Positions 37,527 through 45,854 of a stretch of DNA of 64,000 nucleotides are shown piece by piece (the stretch's first letter is position 1; every line of letters starts with the position of its first letter). The notes below the pieces were generated by a model. It made no database searches. It was not told the origin of the DNA and saw nothing but the letters and a program-made list of their open reading frames with translations. The DNA lies in the NCBI RefSeq assembly GCF_045862395.1, contig NZ_AP023087.1:2976001-3040000 (forward strand), given 5' to 3'. The position numbers and the translations under genes were made by a program. The DNA is from Marinicellulosiphila megalodicopiae (GTDB taxonomy: Bacteria; Pseudomonadota; Gammaproteobacteria; Pseudomonadales; Natronospirillaceae).

Positions 37527-38789
37527 ATGACTCTGTTGGCATTTGGTATCAATCACAAAACCGCTCCTGTAGATATTCGTGAACGTTTTTCGTTCGCGCC
37601 TGAATTTATGGGTGACGCGTTAAAAGCACTTTGTCAGTTACCACAAGTCAAAGAGGGCGTCATTTTATCTACATGTAATCGTAGTGAACTTTATTGTGAA
37701 GTAGAAAATTACGATGATGCGTTAACCAATATCAAACAATGGCTAGCCACTTATCATAGCATTGGGTTAGAACAACTTAACCAATACTCGATTACTTTTC
37801 AAGGCAATAAAGTTGCCGAGCATCTTTGCGAAGTTGCCTGTGGTTTAGACTCACTTGTATTAGGTGAACCCCAAATTCTAGGGCAATTAAAATCCGCCTA
37901 CGCTGTCGCCCGAGACCATGGTTCCATCAGCCAATCTTTAAATCGCTTATTCCCCCACGCATTTAGCGTAGCCAAACAAGTTCGTACCCATACAGCTATT
38001 GGTGAAAATCCAGTTTCTATTGCATTTGCCGCAGTTAGCATGAGTGCCCGTATTTTTGATGATTTAAATCAATGTACTGCTTTATTAATTGGCGCAGGTG
38101 AAACCATCGATTTAGTTGCTAAGCATTTAAAAGATAAAGGCATTGGCAAAATCATCATTGCAAATCGTACGTTAACCCGTGCTCAAGAGCTTGCTAAACA
38201 ATTTGATGCGAAAGCCATATTATTATCAGACATTCCAGGTAATTTAATTCAAGCTGACATTGTTATTTCTTCAACTGCGAGTCAATTACCGATATTAGGC
38301 AAAGGCGCCGTTGAAAAGGCACTAAAAGCGCGTCGTCATAAACCGATTTTTATGGTGGATATCGCCGTTCCTCGAGACATCGAAGAAGAAGTCGGTAATT
38401 TATCTGACGTCTATTTATATACCGTCGATGACTTAAAAGGTGTGATTGAAACCAACATGCAAAACCGCAAAGAAGCGGCTATTGAAGCACAAGATTTAAT
38501 CCAACAAGGACTTGCTAAATATTCTCAAACGCAAAAATCCTTAAAAGCCGTCGACACGATCAAATCATTTCGTAATCACGTTGAAAGCATACGTGATGCT
38601 GAATTAGAGCGTTCTATAACACTTATACAAAATGGATCAGACCCTAAAGATGTACTAGAACAGTTTGCCCACCGCCTAACCAATAAATTTTTACATGCCC
38701 CAAGCTTGGAACTAAAAAAAGCAAGCGTTGAGGGTAATCAAGACATTCACACGGCTTTAAACCGTTTATTCCAAATTTCTGAAAAATAG
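37527..38789 (+). CDS. hemA: Glutamyl-tRNA reductase HemA
   Basis: 420 residues from the ATG at 37527, which yields the standard start MTLLAFGINHKTAPVDIRERFSF; six upstream codons from a TTG are open but unsupported. Active-site Cys50 is in ILSTCNRSELY. GxGxxG-like NADPH site: LIGAGETIDLVAKHL. It reduces glutamyl-tRNA to glutamate-1-semialdehyde, committing carbon to haem. prfA follows 14 bp later, the usual pair; the promoter region is shared with the divergent LbcA-like gene. Confidence 0.97.
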   Translation: MTLLAFGINHKTAPVDIRERFSFAPEFMGDALKALCQLPQVKEGVILSTCNRSELYCEVENYDDALTNIKQWLATYHSIGLEQLNQYSITFQGNKVAEHLCEVACGLDSLVLGEPQILGQLKSAYAVARDHGSISQSLNRLFPHAFSVAKQVRTHTAIGENPVSIAFAAVSMSARIFDDLNQCTALLIGAGETIDLVAKHLKDKGIGKIIIANRTLTRAQELAKQFDAKAILLSDIPGNLIQADIVISSTASQLPILGKGAVEKALKARRHKPIFMVDIAVPRDIEEEVGNLSDVYLYTVDDLKGVIETNMQNRKEAAIEAQDLIQQGLAKYSQTQKSLKAVDTIKSFRNHVESIRDAELERSITLIQNGSDPKDVLEQFAHRLTNKFLHAPSLELKKASVEGNQDIHTALNRLFQISEK

Positions 38790-38803
38790 CAGTCACCCTT
38801 ACC

Positions 38804-39886
38804 ATGAAAGATTCCATTCGCCAAAAAATCGAATTGCTCGCCGAGCGTTATGAAGAACTTGCTGCTTTAATGAGCGATGCAGGTATCATCTCAAACCAAG
38901 ATCAATTTCGTAAATTTTCAAAAGAATACGCCGAAATTGAACCGGTTGTTAAAACCTTTGAAAGGTTTATTCAAACTGAAAATGACTTAGAAGAAGCAAA
39001 AGTTTTAATGAACGATTCCGACCCTGATATGAAAGAAATGGGTAAAGAAGAATTCAAAGATTGTAATGATCGTTTAGAAACACTTGAACTTGATTTGCAA
39101 AAACTTTTGCTTCCTAAAGACCCAAATGACGCAAAAAATACATTTTTAGAAATTCGTGCAGGAACCGGCGGTGACGAAGCGTCTATTTTCAGTGGTGATT
39201 TATTTAGAATGTATTCTCGATTTGCTGAACGCCAAGGCTGGAAAATTGAAATCATTTCTCAAAATGAAGGCGACCACGGCGGTTACAAAGAAATCATTAC
39301 ACGCATCAGCGGTGAAAACGTCTATTCAAAATTAAAGTTTGAATCAGGCGCGCATCGTGTTCAACGTGTACCTGCCACTGAATCCCAAGGTCGTGTGCAT
39401 ACATCAGCTTGCACCGTTGTGATCATGCCTGAAGCCGACGAGTTAGAAGAAATCGACATCAACAAAGCAGACTTACGTATTGATACTTTTAGAGCATCAG
39501 GTTCTGGTGGTCAGCACGTTAACAAAACAGAATCCGCAATACGTATTACTCACTTACCTTCTGGTTTGGTAGTTGAGTGTCAAGACCAACGCTCACAACA
39601 CAAAAACAAAGCACAAGCGATGTCTGTGTTAGCAGCAAGACTAAAATCTCAACAAACAGATTCTGCGGCAGCTGAACAATCTGAAACACGTAAATTACTA
39701 GTTGGCACGGGCGATCGATCTGATCGAATCCGCACTTATAACTACTCTCAAGGGCGTATTTCGGATCACAGAATTAATTTAACGTTGTATCGATTAGATG
39801 AAATTATGGAAGGGGATTTAGGCTGTGTGATTGAGCCATTAGTTAACGAATTCCAAGCGGACCAATTAGCAGAGCTATCTTCTTAA
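38804..39886 (+). CDS. prfA: Peptide chain release factor 1
   Basis: 360 residues, full length. GGQ motif in RASGSGGQHVNKTESAIRITH, domain 1 coiled helices, and the class I RF C-terminus. It recognises UAA and UAG and triggers peptide release. prmC, the GGQ-glutamine methyltransferase gene that usually follows, is absent; a terminator follows directly. Confidence 0.97.
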   Translation: MKDSIRQKIELLAERYEELAALMSDAGIISNQDQFRKFSKEYAEIEPVVKTFERFIQTENDLEEAKVLMNDSDPDMKEMGKEEFKDCNDRLETLELDLQKLLLPKDPNDAKNTFLEIRAGTGGDEASIFSGDLFRMYSRFAERQGWKIEIISQNEGDHGGYKEIITRISGENVYSKLKFESGAHRVQRVPATESQGRVHTSACTVVIMPEADELEEIDINKADLRIDTFRASGSGGQHVNKTESAIRITHLPSGLVVECQDQRSQHKNKAQAMSVLAARLKSQQTDSAAAEQSETRKLLVGTGDRSDRIRTYNYSQGRISDHRINLTLYRLDEIMEGDLGCVIEPLVNEFQADQLAELSS

Positions 39887-39904
39887 TTTAAATATTCGCT
39901 CCAT

Positions 39905-39945
39905 AAAAAAAGAGATGGCAAGCATATTTTTCATCTCTTTTTTTA
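39905..39945 (+). terminator. Intrinsic terminator of hemA-prfA
   Basis: A 12-bp AAAAAAGAGATG/CATCTCTTTTTT stem with a 14-base loop and a T tract, 20 bp past the prfA stop. Confidence 0.8.
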
Positions 39946-40012
39946 TACGGATTTGCTTAACCCTTCTCGGTGATTTTGCTATATATTGGTCAAAATTTAA
40001 TGCGTGCGTCCC

Positions 40013-40049
40013 GTTTATGATGTGTAGTTTATGATGGTGTAGTTTATGA
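40013..40049 (+). repeat. Three near-perfect 14-15-bp direct repeats ending at a start codon
   Basis: GTTTATGATG-TGTA, GTTTATGATGG-TGTA and GTTTATGAAT follow one another; the last supplies the ATG (40046) of the methyltransferase-like gene, and each unit carries its own ATG. Confidence 0.8.
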
Positions 40050-40540
40050 ATAAAAATACAAACCTATTTATCCTTTTAAAAGAAAAACTAAAACTAAAAA
40101 TCCCTCCTGTGATATTAGTCATTTTATTTGGCTGTTTGATGTTTAACGCATCATTATTTTTACCCAAATTTACATTTGATTCCCTCATTGTTCTCACTGT
40201 TACTGCAATCGTGTTATTGCTCAGTTTTATTTTTTGCTTATCAGGTGTGTTAGAGTTTAGAAAAAACCAAACCACTGTTGACCCTAGATCCCCAGAAAAA
40301 ACCTCATCTTTGGTGAATAGTGCAATATATAGCATTTCAAGAAACCCTATGTACGTAGGATTTGCTTTAATTTTAGTGGCGTTAACTTGCTTACTTCAAT
40401 CGCCTTTTTTAATAGTGTGTGTCTTTGGATTTGTACAATACATGAATACCTTTCAAATCATCCCAGAAGAGGCATCACTTAGCGAAATATTTGGAGATGA
40501 ATACGCGCAATACAAAACAAAAGTCCGTCGCTGGTTATAG
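40046..40540 (+). CDS. Small membrane methyltransferase, isoprenylcysteine/PEMT family
   Basis: 164 residues with four hydrophobic helices (about 18-35, 45-70, 95-120, 120-140). The C-terminal family signature is present: SISRNPMYVGFALIL then EEASLSEIFGDEYAQYKTKVRRWL. Bacterial members of this ICMT/PEMT-like group methylate lipids, small molecules or unknown substrates using S-adenosylmethionine. The substrate is unknown here. It stands alone between a terminator and an insertion sequence, preceded by the repeats at 40013-40049. Confidence 0.82.
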   Translation: MNKNTNLFILLKEKLKLKIPPVILVILFGCLMFNASLFLPKFTFDSLIVLTVTAIVLLLSFIFCLSGVLEFRKNQTTVDPRSPEKTSSLVNSAIYSISRNPMYVGFALILVALTCLLQSPFLIVCVFGFVQYMNTFQIIPEEASLSEIFGDEYAQYKTKVRRWL

Positions 40541-40608
40541 CTAATTCAATCTCAAAAAAAATCATCAATATTAAAGCAGTTTTTAAAATATTTATTGGTT
40601 TATAAATT

Positions 40609-40617
40609 CAATCTAAA
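40609..40617. repeat. Left target-site duplication of the IS1595-type element
   Basis: CAATCTAAA abuts the left inverted repeat and recurs at 41684-41692. Eight of these bases are probably the true duplication, the usual length for IS1595. Confidence 0.85.
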
Positions 40618-41683
40618 GCTATGTTTCAAATTTATGTTGCTGCACCTGTAACAGTTTGAATTCAAACAGTTTTTCGCTTTCGCTCTTAATGTCACTAGAA
40701 AAGGTCTGATATTTGTGCCAGTCCAGCATTCTAAACCAACCCAAATACTTCGCTAAATACTTACTGGCCACTCCATGCATCTTCAAATACCAACACTTTA
40801 ACTGACTGTGATAATTATTGATATTTTGAATATGATACAAACTTTGCTGCGTTTGATTGTTGGCTATCACCACATGATGCAAATGATGTTCTTTGCAAAT
40901 TTGATTATAAGCCGGCTGCCCATCGGTACATAAAATAGATTCATCGGCAATTTTGCAGCCTAAGCATTGATTGATTTCAGCGCCATTTACGTGAGTTAAT
41001 ATTTGATCAAATTCATGATGATTTCGATCTTTAGCGGTTAACACTGTCACCCAATCGTGCTGATTAATGCCAGGTGTGGATGCTTTAGATCCTCGCTGTC
41101 TTGCAGGTCGGTTTAAGTTTCGCTCGCCTTTTTTAGATTCTCGAAAATACGTTTCATCTGCTTCAATAATACCTTCAAGCCTTGATTCATAGGTGTTTTG
41201 AGTAGCATTCATAAAACGATGACGCCAATTAAAAGAGGTAGTCACACAAATATTCAAATCTTTTGCGCAACGCCGAATGCTATCTTGGTCAAGCATGTGC
41301 TCTAAGTATTTTTGCCAAAGCTCTGGTTTGTGCTGATAAAAATAAGCGCTGCCTCGAGTGCACACAAAACTTTTGCGACATTCGTTGCAAAAAAATCGTT
41401 GCCTGCCATTACTAAAACCGTATTTTCGCAAGCGGTTACTTTGACAATGAATGCATTTTGAGTGGGTAATTACTTCTTTGGAAAGCCGCGTAAGAATGGG
41501 ATTTTCATGTGCAGCTAAAGTGGTGGTTAGAGTTTGTTTTTGAACAGGATCGAGCTTGCTTACCTGCTTAAGTATGTTTTGAAAATGCTGTGGATTCATA
41601 GGCTATGTCATTGTGGGTGTATAAATCTCAGCTTAGATCAGCATTATGATTTTGCATCCTGCCACAACAATTTAAAACATAGC
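40618..41683 (-). mobile_element. IS1595-family insertion sequence, 1066 bp, apparently intact
   Basis: Terminal inverted repeats GCTATGTTTCAAATT (left) and its counterpart GCTATGTTTTAAATT (right, on the other strand) match in 14 of 15 bases. They are bounded by the 9-base direct repeat CAATCTAAA. One transposase gene fills the element. It lies in the space between the methyltransferase-like gene and the PKD-cytochrome gene and breaks no recognisable gene. Confidence 0.93.
40619..41599 (-). CDS. IS1595-type transposase (ISPna2-like)
   Basis: 326 residues. N-terminal zinc ribbon with CIHC...CNEC, then the ISXO2-type DDE-like domain: first Asp in IIEADETYF, second in ILCTDGQPAY. The third position in the region HIQNINNYHSQLKCWYLKMHGVASKYLAKYLGWFR appears to be Asn, as in the ISPna2 subgroup. 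The frame is open from start to stop and the stop codon lies in the left inverted repeat, so the copy looks active. Transposase for a cut-and-paste element with about 8-bp target duplications. Confidence 0.92.
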   Translation of the reverse strand: MNPQHFQNILKQVSKLDPVQKQTLTTTLAAHENPILTRLSKEVITHSKCIHCQSNRLRKYGFSNGRQRFFCNECRKSFVCTRGSAYFYQHKPELWQKYLEHMLDQDSIRRCAKDLNICVTTSFNWRHRFMNATQNTYESRLEGIIEADETYFRESKKGERNLNRPARQRGSKASTPGINQHDWVTVLTAKDRNHHEFDQILTHVNGAEINQCLGCKIADESILCTDGQPAYNQICKEHHLHHVVIANNQTQQSLYHIQNINNYHSQLKCWYLKMHGVASKYLAKYLGWFRMLDWHKYQTFSSDIKSESEKLFEFKLLQVQQHKFET

Positions 41684-41692
41684 CAATCTAAA
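41684..41692. repeat. Right target-site duplication of the IS1595-type element
   Basis: CAATCTAAA, the partner of the copy at 40609-40617, directly after the right inverted repeat. Confidence 0.85.
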
Positions 41693-41899
41693 TGTGTCCA
41701 TTCATGTCCTCATTCTGGACAACGCTAAAATATCATTCCTCATTTTTTGCATTATGTCCCTTAAAATCTATTTTTATAAAACTCACTTGTCAACATTGCA
41801 CGTTCTAACGTTTTGTAAGTTTTATCCAATTTGCGAATCAACCTACATTCCTTTTTAAGTAAAATGATAAAATAACCGATATTTTTTTGAGTTTACATC

Positions 41900-43036
41900 A
41901 TGCGTTTTATCTTAATATTCATCAGTGTGTTGGTTTTTACTTCTTGCGAAGAACAAAATACAGCTAATTTAGTACCCACCACTGCTGATGCAGACTTCAA
42001 GCTAATTTGGGAAAATCAAAATACTCTTACCGTTGTACCTGTAAATACAACTGAAGACATGCCTTTTACTTATCAATGGGATTTTGGTGATCAAAGCATG
42101 GTCAACACTAATTATAGCGCCACGCATCGATTTGAATCAGTGGGTGAATATAATGTGCAACTGATTATTTCAAATGCAAATAATCAAACAAAAACAACCA
42201 GCCAAACAATTTTGATTGAAAACACCCCGCCACAAGCCAATTTTACAGTTCGATACGAACCGTTTACAGCAGCTTTTGATGCAACGGTTTCAGTTGATGA
42301 AAACCAATTAAGTTTTCTATGGAAAGTACTGGATGACGAATTATCAGGGGAATCTATCGATTATATTTTTAATCAAACGGGCACTTATGCCATAGAGCTA
42401 ACAGTGACGGATGTATTTGGACAAACAGATTCAATTATTAAAAATATCACCATTACAGACCAACTTAATACTGATCCAAAAATATTCATCGCATCTCAGC
42501 AAGATAATCATTTAGTGCAATTAATTGCGACCAATTCTTACGATGAAGACTTTGATTATTTAACTTTTGAATGGTTAATCAATAATGAAGTTATTGATGA
42601 ACCTAAATTGTATTATCAATTTCCAGAAGCAGGTGAATATACAGTTCAATTAACTGGGTTTGATGGACAAAGTTATGTCAGTGTCGAAAAAATATTTACA
42701 GTTAAGGATCCTAAACCTGTTAATGATTACGATTTAGCGCTATATCAAGTTTCCATTGAAATTGCTGGGCGTTGCACGGGCTGCCATTCAAGTGGGGATT
42801 TTGCTGTGACCGACTATCGTAATTTGGATCAATTAGCTACAGACTTTAAAGATTACATGTCACTTCGATCGGCAACTGCACTGATTGGCTTTCCAACCGA
42901 AACAGAAGGCTTTGTGCATAGTGGAGTTAGATTTATTGCAGGAAGGGATATGCTAATAGAGGCAAATGTAAGAATAGATGAATCAGAATTACCTCTTTGG
43001 CGAGATTTGGTATTGATGTTAGAGCAAGATTTGTAA
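41900..43036 (+). CDS. PKD-domain lipoprotein with a C-terminal CxxCH haem motif
   Basis: 378 residues. Lipoprotein signal with FTSC (Cys16), three PKD-like domains (about 31-107, 112-187, 193-269; YQWDFGDQ, HRFESVGEYNV, YIFNQTGTYAIELTVTD, YYQFPEAGEYTVQL) and a C-terminal domain with one c-type haem site, RCTGCHSSGD (Cys292, Cys295, His296). A sixth haem ligand cannot be assigned by eye; methionines in the last 70 residues are candidates. It would sit on the cell envelope as a stalked monohaem cytochrome. The neighbouring convergent gene is a GH5 cellulase, which suggests a redox role in polysaccharide attack (inference). It was not recognised as a named family. Confidence 0.82.
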   Translation: MRFILIFISVLVFTSCEEQNTANLVPTTADADFKLIWENQNTLTVVPVNTTEDMPFTYQWDFGDQSMVNTNYSATHRFESVGEYNVQLIISNANNQTKTTSQTILIENTPPQANFTVRYEPFTAAFDATVSVDENQLSFLWKVLDDELSGESIDYIFNQTGTYAIELTVTDVFGQTDSIIKNITITDQLNTDPKIFIASQQDNHLVQLIATNSYDEDFDYLTFEWLINNEVIDEPKLYYQFPEAGEYTVQLTGFDGQSYVSVEKIFTVKDPKPVNDYDLALYQVSIEIAGRCTGCHSSGDFAVTDYRNLDQLATDFKDYMSLRSATALIGFPTETEGFVHSGVRFIAGRDMLIEANVRIDESELPLWRDLVLMLEQDL

Positions 43037-43055
43037 TTCAAACATCTATCAATAA

Positions 43056-43076
43056 ATCTATCTATCTATCTATCTA
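43056..43076. repeat. (ATCT)5 tetranucleotide repeat
   Basis: Five perfect ATCT units plus one base, 20 bp past the stop of the PKD-haem protein. Non-coding, no assigned role. Confidence 0.9.
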
Positions 43077-43095
43077 AAAACTATAAATTGAAAGC

Positions 43096-43126
43096 AAAAA
43101 AAACACGACAATCGTCGTGTTTTTTA
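43096..43126. terminator. Bidirectional terminator between the PKD-haem and GH5 genes
   Basis: AAACACGAC/GTCGTGTTT stem with an AATC loop, flanked by A and T runs; serves both convergent genes. Confidence 0.85.
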
Positions 43127-43138
43127 TGACAGTCATTT

Positions 43139-44113
43139 TTATTTATAATTTAACAAGCGATTTCTCACCCAAGTTCCAGACTTCGACAAATCTTCTGGCA
43201 ACCAATCCGCCATTGGTGAAGCTATGGGCTTTAAAGCGGCGGAGGATTCATTTTTATTAATTATCGACCAATTCAACCAAGAAATATTATGCTCATCAAA
43301 AAAATCTAACCAGATTTTGGTTTCTTCAACAAACACGCCACCGTTACCCGATGCTTGACTCATGCCCCATTCTGTAGAAAAAATCGCCAAACCTTTATTT
43401 AATGCATAAGTCACATTATCGCGAATACTTTGTTTATGCGTACCTGCATAAAAGTGAATGGTATAGGCAATATTTTTACCTATTAATGGATTATTAGCGG
43501 CCTGATCCACTCGTTGAGACCAAGTTGGCGTACCAACAATAATTAAATTATCAGCATCAATGGCACGAATGTGTTTGATGACTTTTTCAGCATACGGCTT
43601 GATGTCTTCATCCCAAGACTCGTAATCGGGCTCATTATAAATTTCATAAATCACGTTAGGTAAATGTCCGTATTTAGCCGCAACAATTTCAAAAAACTCA
43701 ATGGCTAAATCTGTGTTATTTTGTGCATCGTGCGCATGCCAATCTACAATCACGTAAATACCATTATCTATTGCTGCTTTAATGACATTATCTAATTTTT
43801 TTAATTCACGTTCTGGCGCAACTTCATATCCACCTTTTTCTGCGCCTATGGCGGCACGAACAACCGACACGTTCCAATCTTGGGCTAAGCGGTTAACCAC
43901 TAATTTATTATAATACTGACCACCCCATTGACTCCAAAACAAACTCATTCCACGCAATTGTAACTTTTCGCCAGTTTGATCAACTAAAGTGCCGTTTTGC
44001 ACTGATATCGAGCCGTATTGTTCAACATAACTGGTTTTGTCATCTTTTTTAGCAATAGAGCTAAGGCTAATCATTATTAAACAGCCTACAAGAAACGGTT
44101 TGACTAAATTCAT
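43139..44113 (-). CDS. GH5 endoglucanase (cellulase)
   Basis: 324 residues from the ATG at 44113; a GTG two codons upstream is possible. A signal peptide (cleavage near SIA-K) is followed by a single GH5 TIM barrel of the GH5_2 bacterial cellulase type: LRGMSLFWSQWG, VVRAAIG, YVIVDWHAHDA, acid/base glutamate in VIYEIYNEPDYESW, IHFYAGTHK, and nucleophile glutamate in AIFSTEWGMSQ. It hydrolyses beta-1,4-glucan with retention of configuration. No carbohydrate-binding module is present. It is probably co-transcribed with the barrel-protein gene upstream (88-bp gap). Confidence 0.95.
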   Translation of the reverse strand: MNLVKPFLVGCLIMISLSSIAKKDDKTSYVEQYGSISVQNGTLVDQTGEKLQLRGMSLFWSQWGGQYYNKLVVNRLAQDWNVSVVRAAIGAEKGGYEVAPERELKKLDNVIKAAIDNGIYVIVDWHAHDAQNNTDLAIEFFEIVAAKYGHLPNVIYEIYNEPDYESWDEDIKPYAEKVIKHIRAIDADNLIIVGTPTWSQRVDQAANNPLIGKNIAYTIHFYAGTHKQSIRDNVTYALNKGLAIFSTEWGMSQASGNGGVFVEETKIWLDFFDEHNISWLNWSIINKNESSAALKPIASPMADWLPEDLSKSGTWVRNRLLNYK

Positions 44114-44201
44114 GTTCACTAATCATCTTAAAAAAAGGCCATTGTAGCAAAAAAATTGACGATTTTGCTCTACAAGAAACATTTCATTACCATACATCAC
44201 A

Positions 44202-44987
44202 TTAATACTGCCCCATAATCGAAACACGTAAAAATGTTGCCGACATATATTGCTCTAGAATTTCCTCTTGATCTAATACTTCTTTTTTTACGTCAACTTC
44301 ATCAATCAAATCCGCTGCCGATTGAGTGGTTTCTTTAGAAAAACCTAAATTAATCGCCGCCCAATCAACATTTAATTGAGTATGCTCATTTAATTTAAAC
44401 ACGCTGCCTACGCCAAATGTTAAATAATCGGTATTAAATTTACTGATCGCTGAATCCACAGAATAATTATTATAATCAAAATACTCATCGGACAATCTTG
44501 CTCGAGTATAACGTTTGCCAAGACCGACAGTCGCATAATAATGATCACGCACAAAATAATGCGCTTTAACTGAAAAGTGTTGCTGGCCCAGCTCTTCAGA
44601 CTGCACGCCTTTTAATGTATCTAATGCAAATAAATTACGCATATAATTAAACTCAACCATCCATTTTGGGTGCTTTTGATAAATAACACTGATTCCCGCA
44701 GATAAGGGAAAGGGCAATTCTAACGCAGAAACATTCACCGCAAAGCGAATATTTTCATTTACTTTTGTGACATCATTTTGCTTGTCGCGATCACTTTTAC
44801 TCTCACGTTCAATTGTATTGTTTTCTGCATCCGTTGATTTCTCTGTTTGATTTTCAGTCATTTTGCTAACAATTGAGGACGTTGATTCGTTTGACTCAGA
44901 AACAGACACGGACTCAGATTCGGCGAATACAAACGATGAAGAAAAATAACTAATTGCTGCAACAAAATATAACGACTTGATACTCAT
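44202..44987 (-). CDS. Predicted outer-membrane beta-barrel protein, unknown
   Basis: 261 residues. Signal peptide ending FVFA-E, a Ser/Glu/Asn/Lys-rich low-complexity linker (about 24-75; repeated SES/SVS units), then alternating amphipathic strands rich in aromatic residues (FSVKAHYFVRDHYYATVGLG, DYLTFGVGSVFKLNEHTQLNVDWAAINLG) that fit a small barrel; the C-terminus is RVSIMGQY. It was not recognised as a named family; an OmpW-like size is compatible. A ribosome site AAGG precedes the ATG. Placed directly upstream of the GH5 cellulase, it could aid cello-oligosaccharide passage, but this is only context. Confidence 0.7.
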   Translation of the reverse strand: MSIKSLYFVAAISYFSSSFVFAESESVSVSESNESTSSIVSKMTENQTEKSTDAENNTIERESKSDRDKQNDVTKVNENIRFAVNVSALELPFPLSAGISVIYQKHPKWMVEFNYMRNLFALDTLKGVQSEELGQQHFSVKAHYFVRDHYYATVGLGKRYTRARLSDEYFDYNNYSVDSAISKFNTDYLTFGVGSVFKLNEHTQLNVDWAAINLGFSKETTQSAADLIDEVDVKKEVLDQEEILEQYMSATFLRVSIMGQY

Positions 44988-45167
44988 ATGAGGCCTTATT
45001 AACAGAGTTAAATAATAATTCAGCTTACTTGATTGTCATAAATGTGCAATCGAATCGAGGCTTAAATGTGATTGAGCCTACAATTGTGTTTTATGTTAAG
45101 TTTGTCATTAATCTGTCATCACTTTGTCATATTTATTTTCCATCATAAATAGCCTAATCATTAATAC

Positions 45168-45845
45168 ATGCAAACGACTATGACTGATCCAAATATTAAA
45201 TGGCAAGACATAACCATTAACAACCACCAACGTGCCGAACAAAAAAAGCAGACACCTTGCACCCTTTGGTTTACAGGTTTAAGTGGCGCAGGTAAATCCA
45301 CCATTGCTAATTTAGTTGAACAAGCATTGTATTTGCGCGGTCATCATAGTTTTTTATTAGATGGAGATAATGTTAGACACGGATTAAACCAAGACTTAGG
45401 ATTTAGTGACACAGACAGAATTGAAAATGTACGCAGAGTGGGTGAAATTTCAAAACTATTCAATCAATCAGGGCTGATTGTGTTATCGGCGTTTATTTCT
45501 CCTTTTAGAAGTGAGCGAGAATTAGTTAGACAATTACACAAAGAGCATCATTTTATTGAAGTATTTGTAGACACGCCATTAAAGGATTGCGAACAACGAG
45601 ACCCAAAAGGATTGTATAAAAAAGCTCGATCAGGTGAAATCAAAAATTTTACTGGAATCGATTCTGATTATGAAGCGCCGTTAAATCCTGAAATTCATTT
45701 ATGCCCTGGCTCACTCAATGCCAAACAATGTGCTCAAGTCGTTATCGATTATTTAATTAAACATCAATTTTTAAAACCCATGCATTTAGTCAGCTCTCAA
45801 ACGTCAAATAACGTCAGAACTCAATTTTCTCGTTCAACTAATTAA
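45168..45845 (+). CDS. cysC: Adenylyl-sulfate kinase
   Basis: 225 residues. P-loop TGLSGAGKST, DGDNVRHGLNQDLGFS, RIENVRRVGEISKLF, and the phospho-serine region SAFISPFRSER are all standard for APS kinase, which makes PAPS from APS and ATP. The ATP sulfurylase genes cysDN are not adjacent. The next gene, 9 bp on, is a sulfotransferase, so this copy likely supplies PAPS for sulfation rather than for cysteine synthesis (inference from context). Start may be 45168 or the ATG four codons later. Confidence 0.95.
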   Translation: MQTTMTDPNIKWQDITINNHQRAEQKKQTPCTLWFTGLSGAGKSTIANLVEQALYLRGHHSFLLDGDNVRHGLNQDLGFSDTDRIENVRRVGEISKLFNQSGLIVLSAFISPFRSERELVRQLHKEHHFIEVFVDTPLKDCEQRDPKGLYKKARSGEIKNFTGIDSDYEAPLNPEIHLCPGSLNAKQCAQVVIDYLIKHQFLKPMHLVSSQTSNNVRTQFSRSTN

Positions 45846-45854
45846 AAGTGTATT

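Noticed and set aside
44880..44960. Ser-Glu repeats as a separate tandem repeat element
   Set aside because: Imperfect at the DNA level; ordinary low-complexity coding sequence of the barrel protein.
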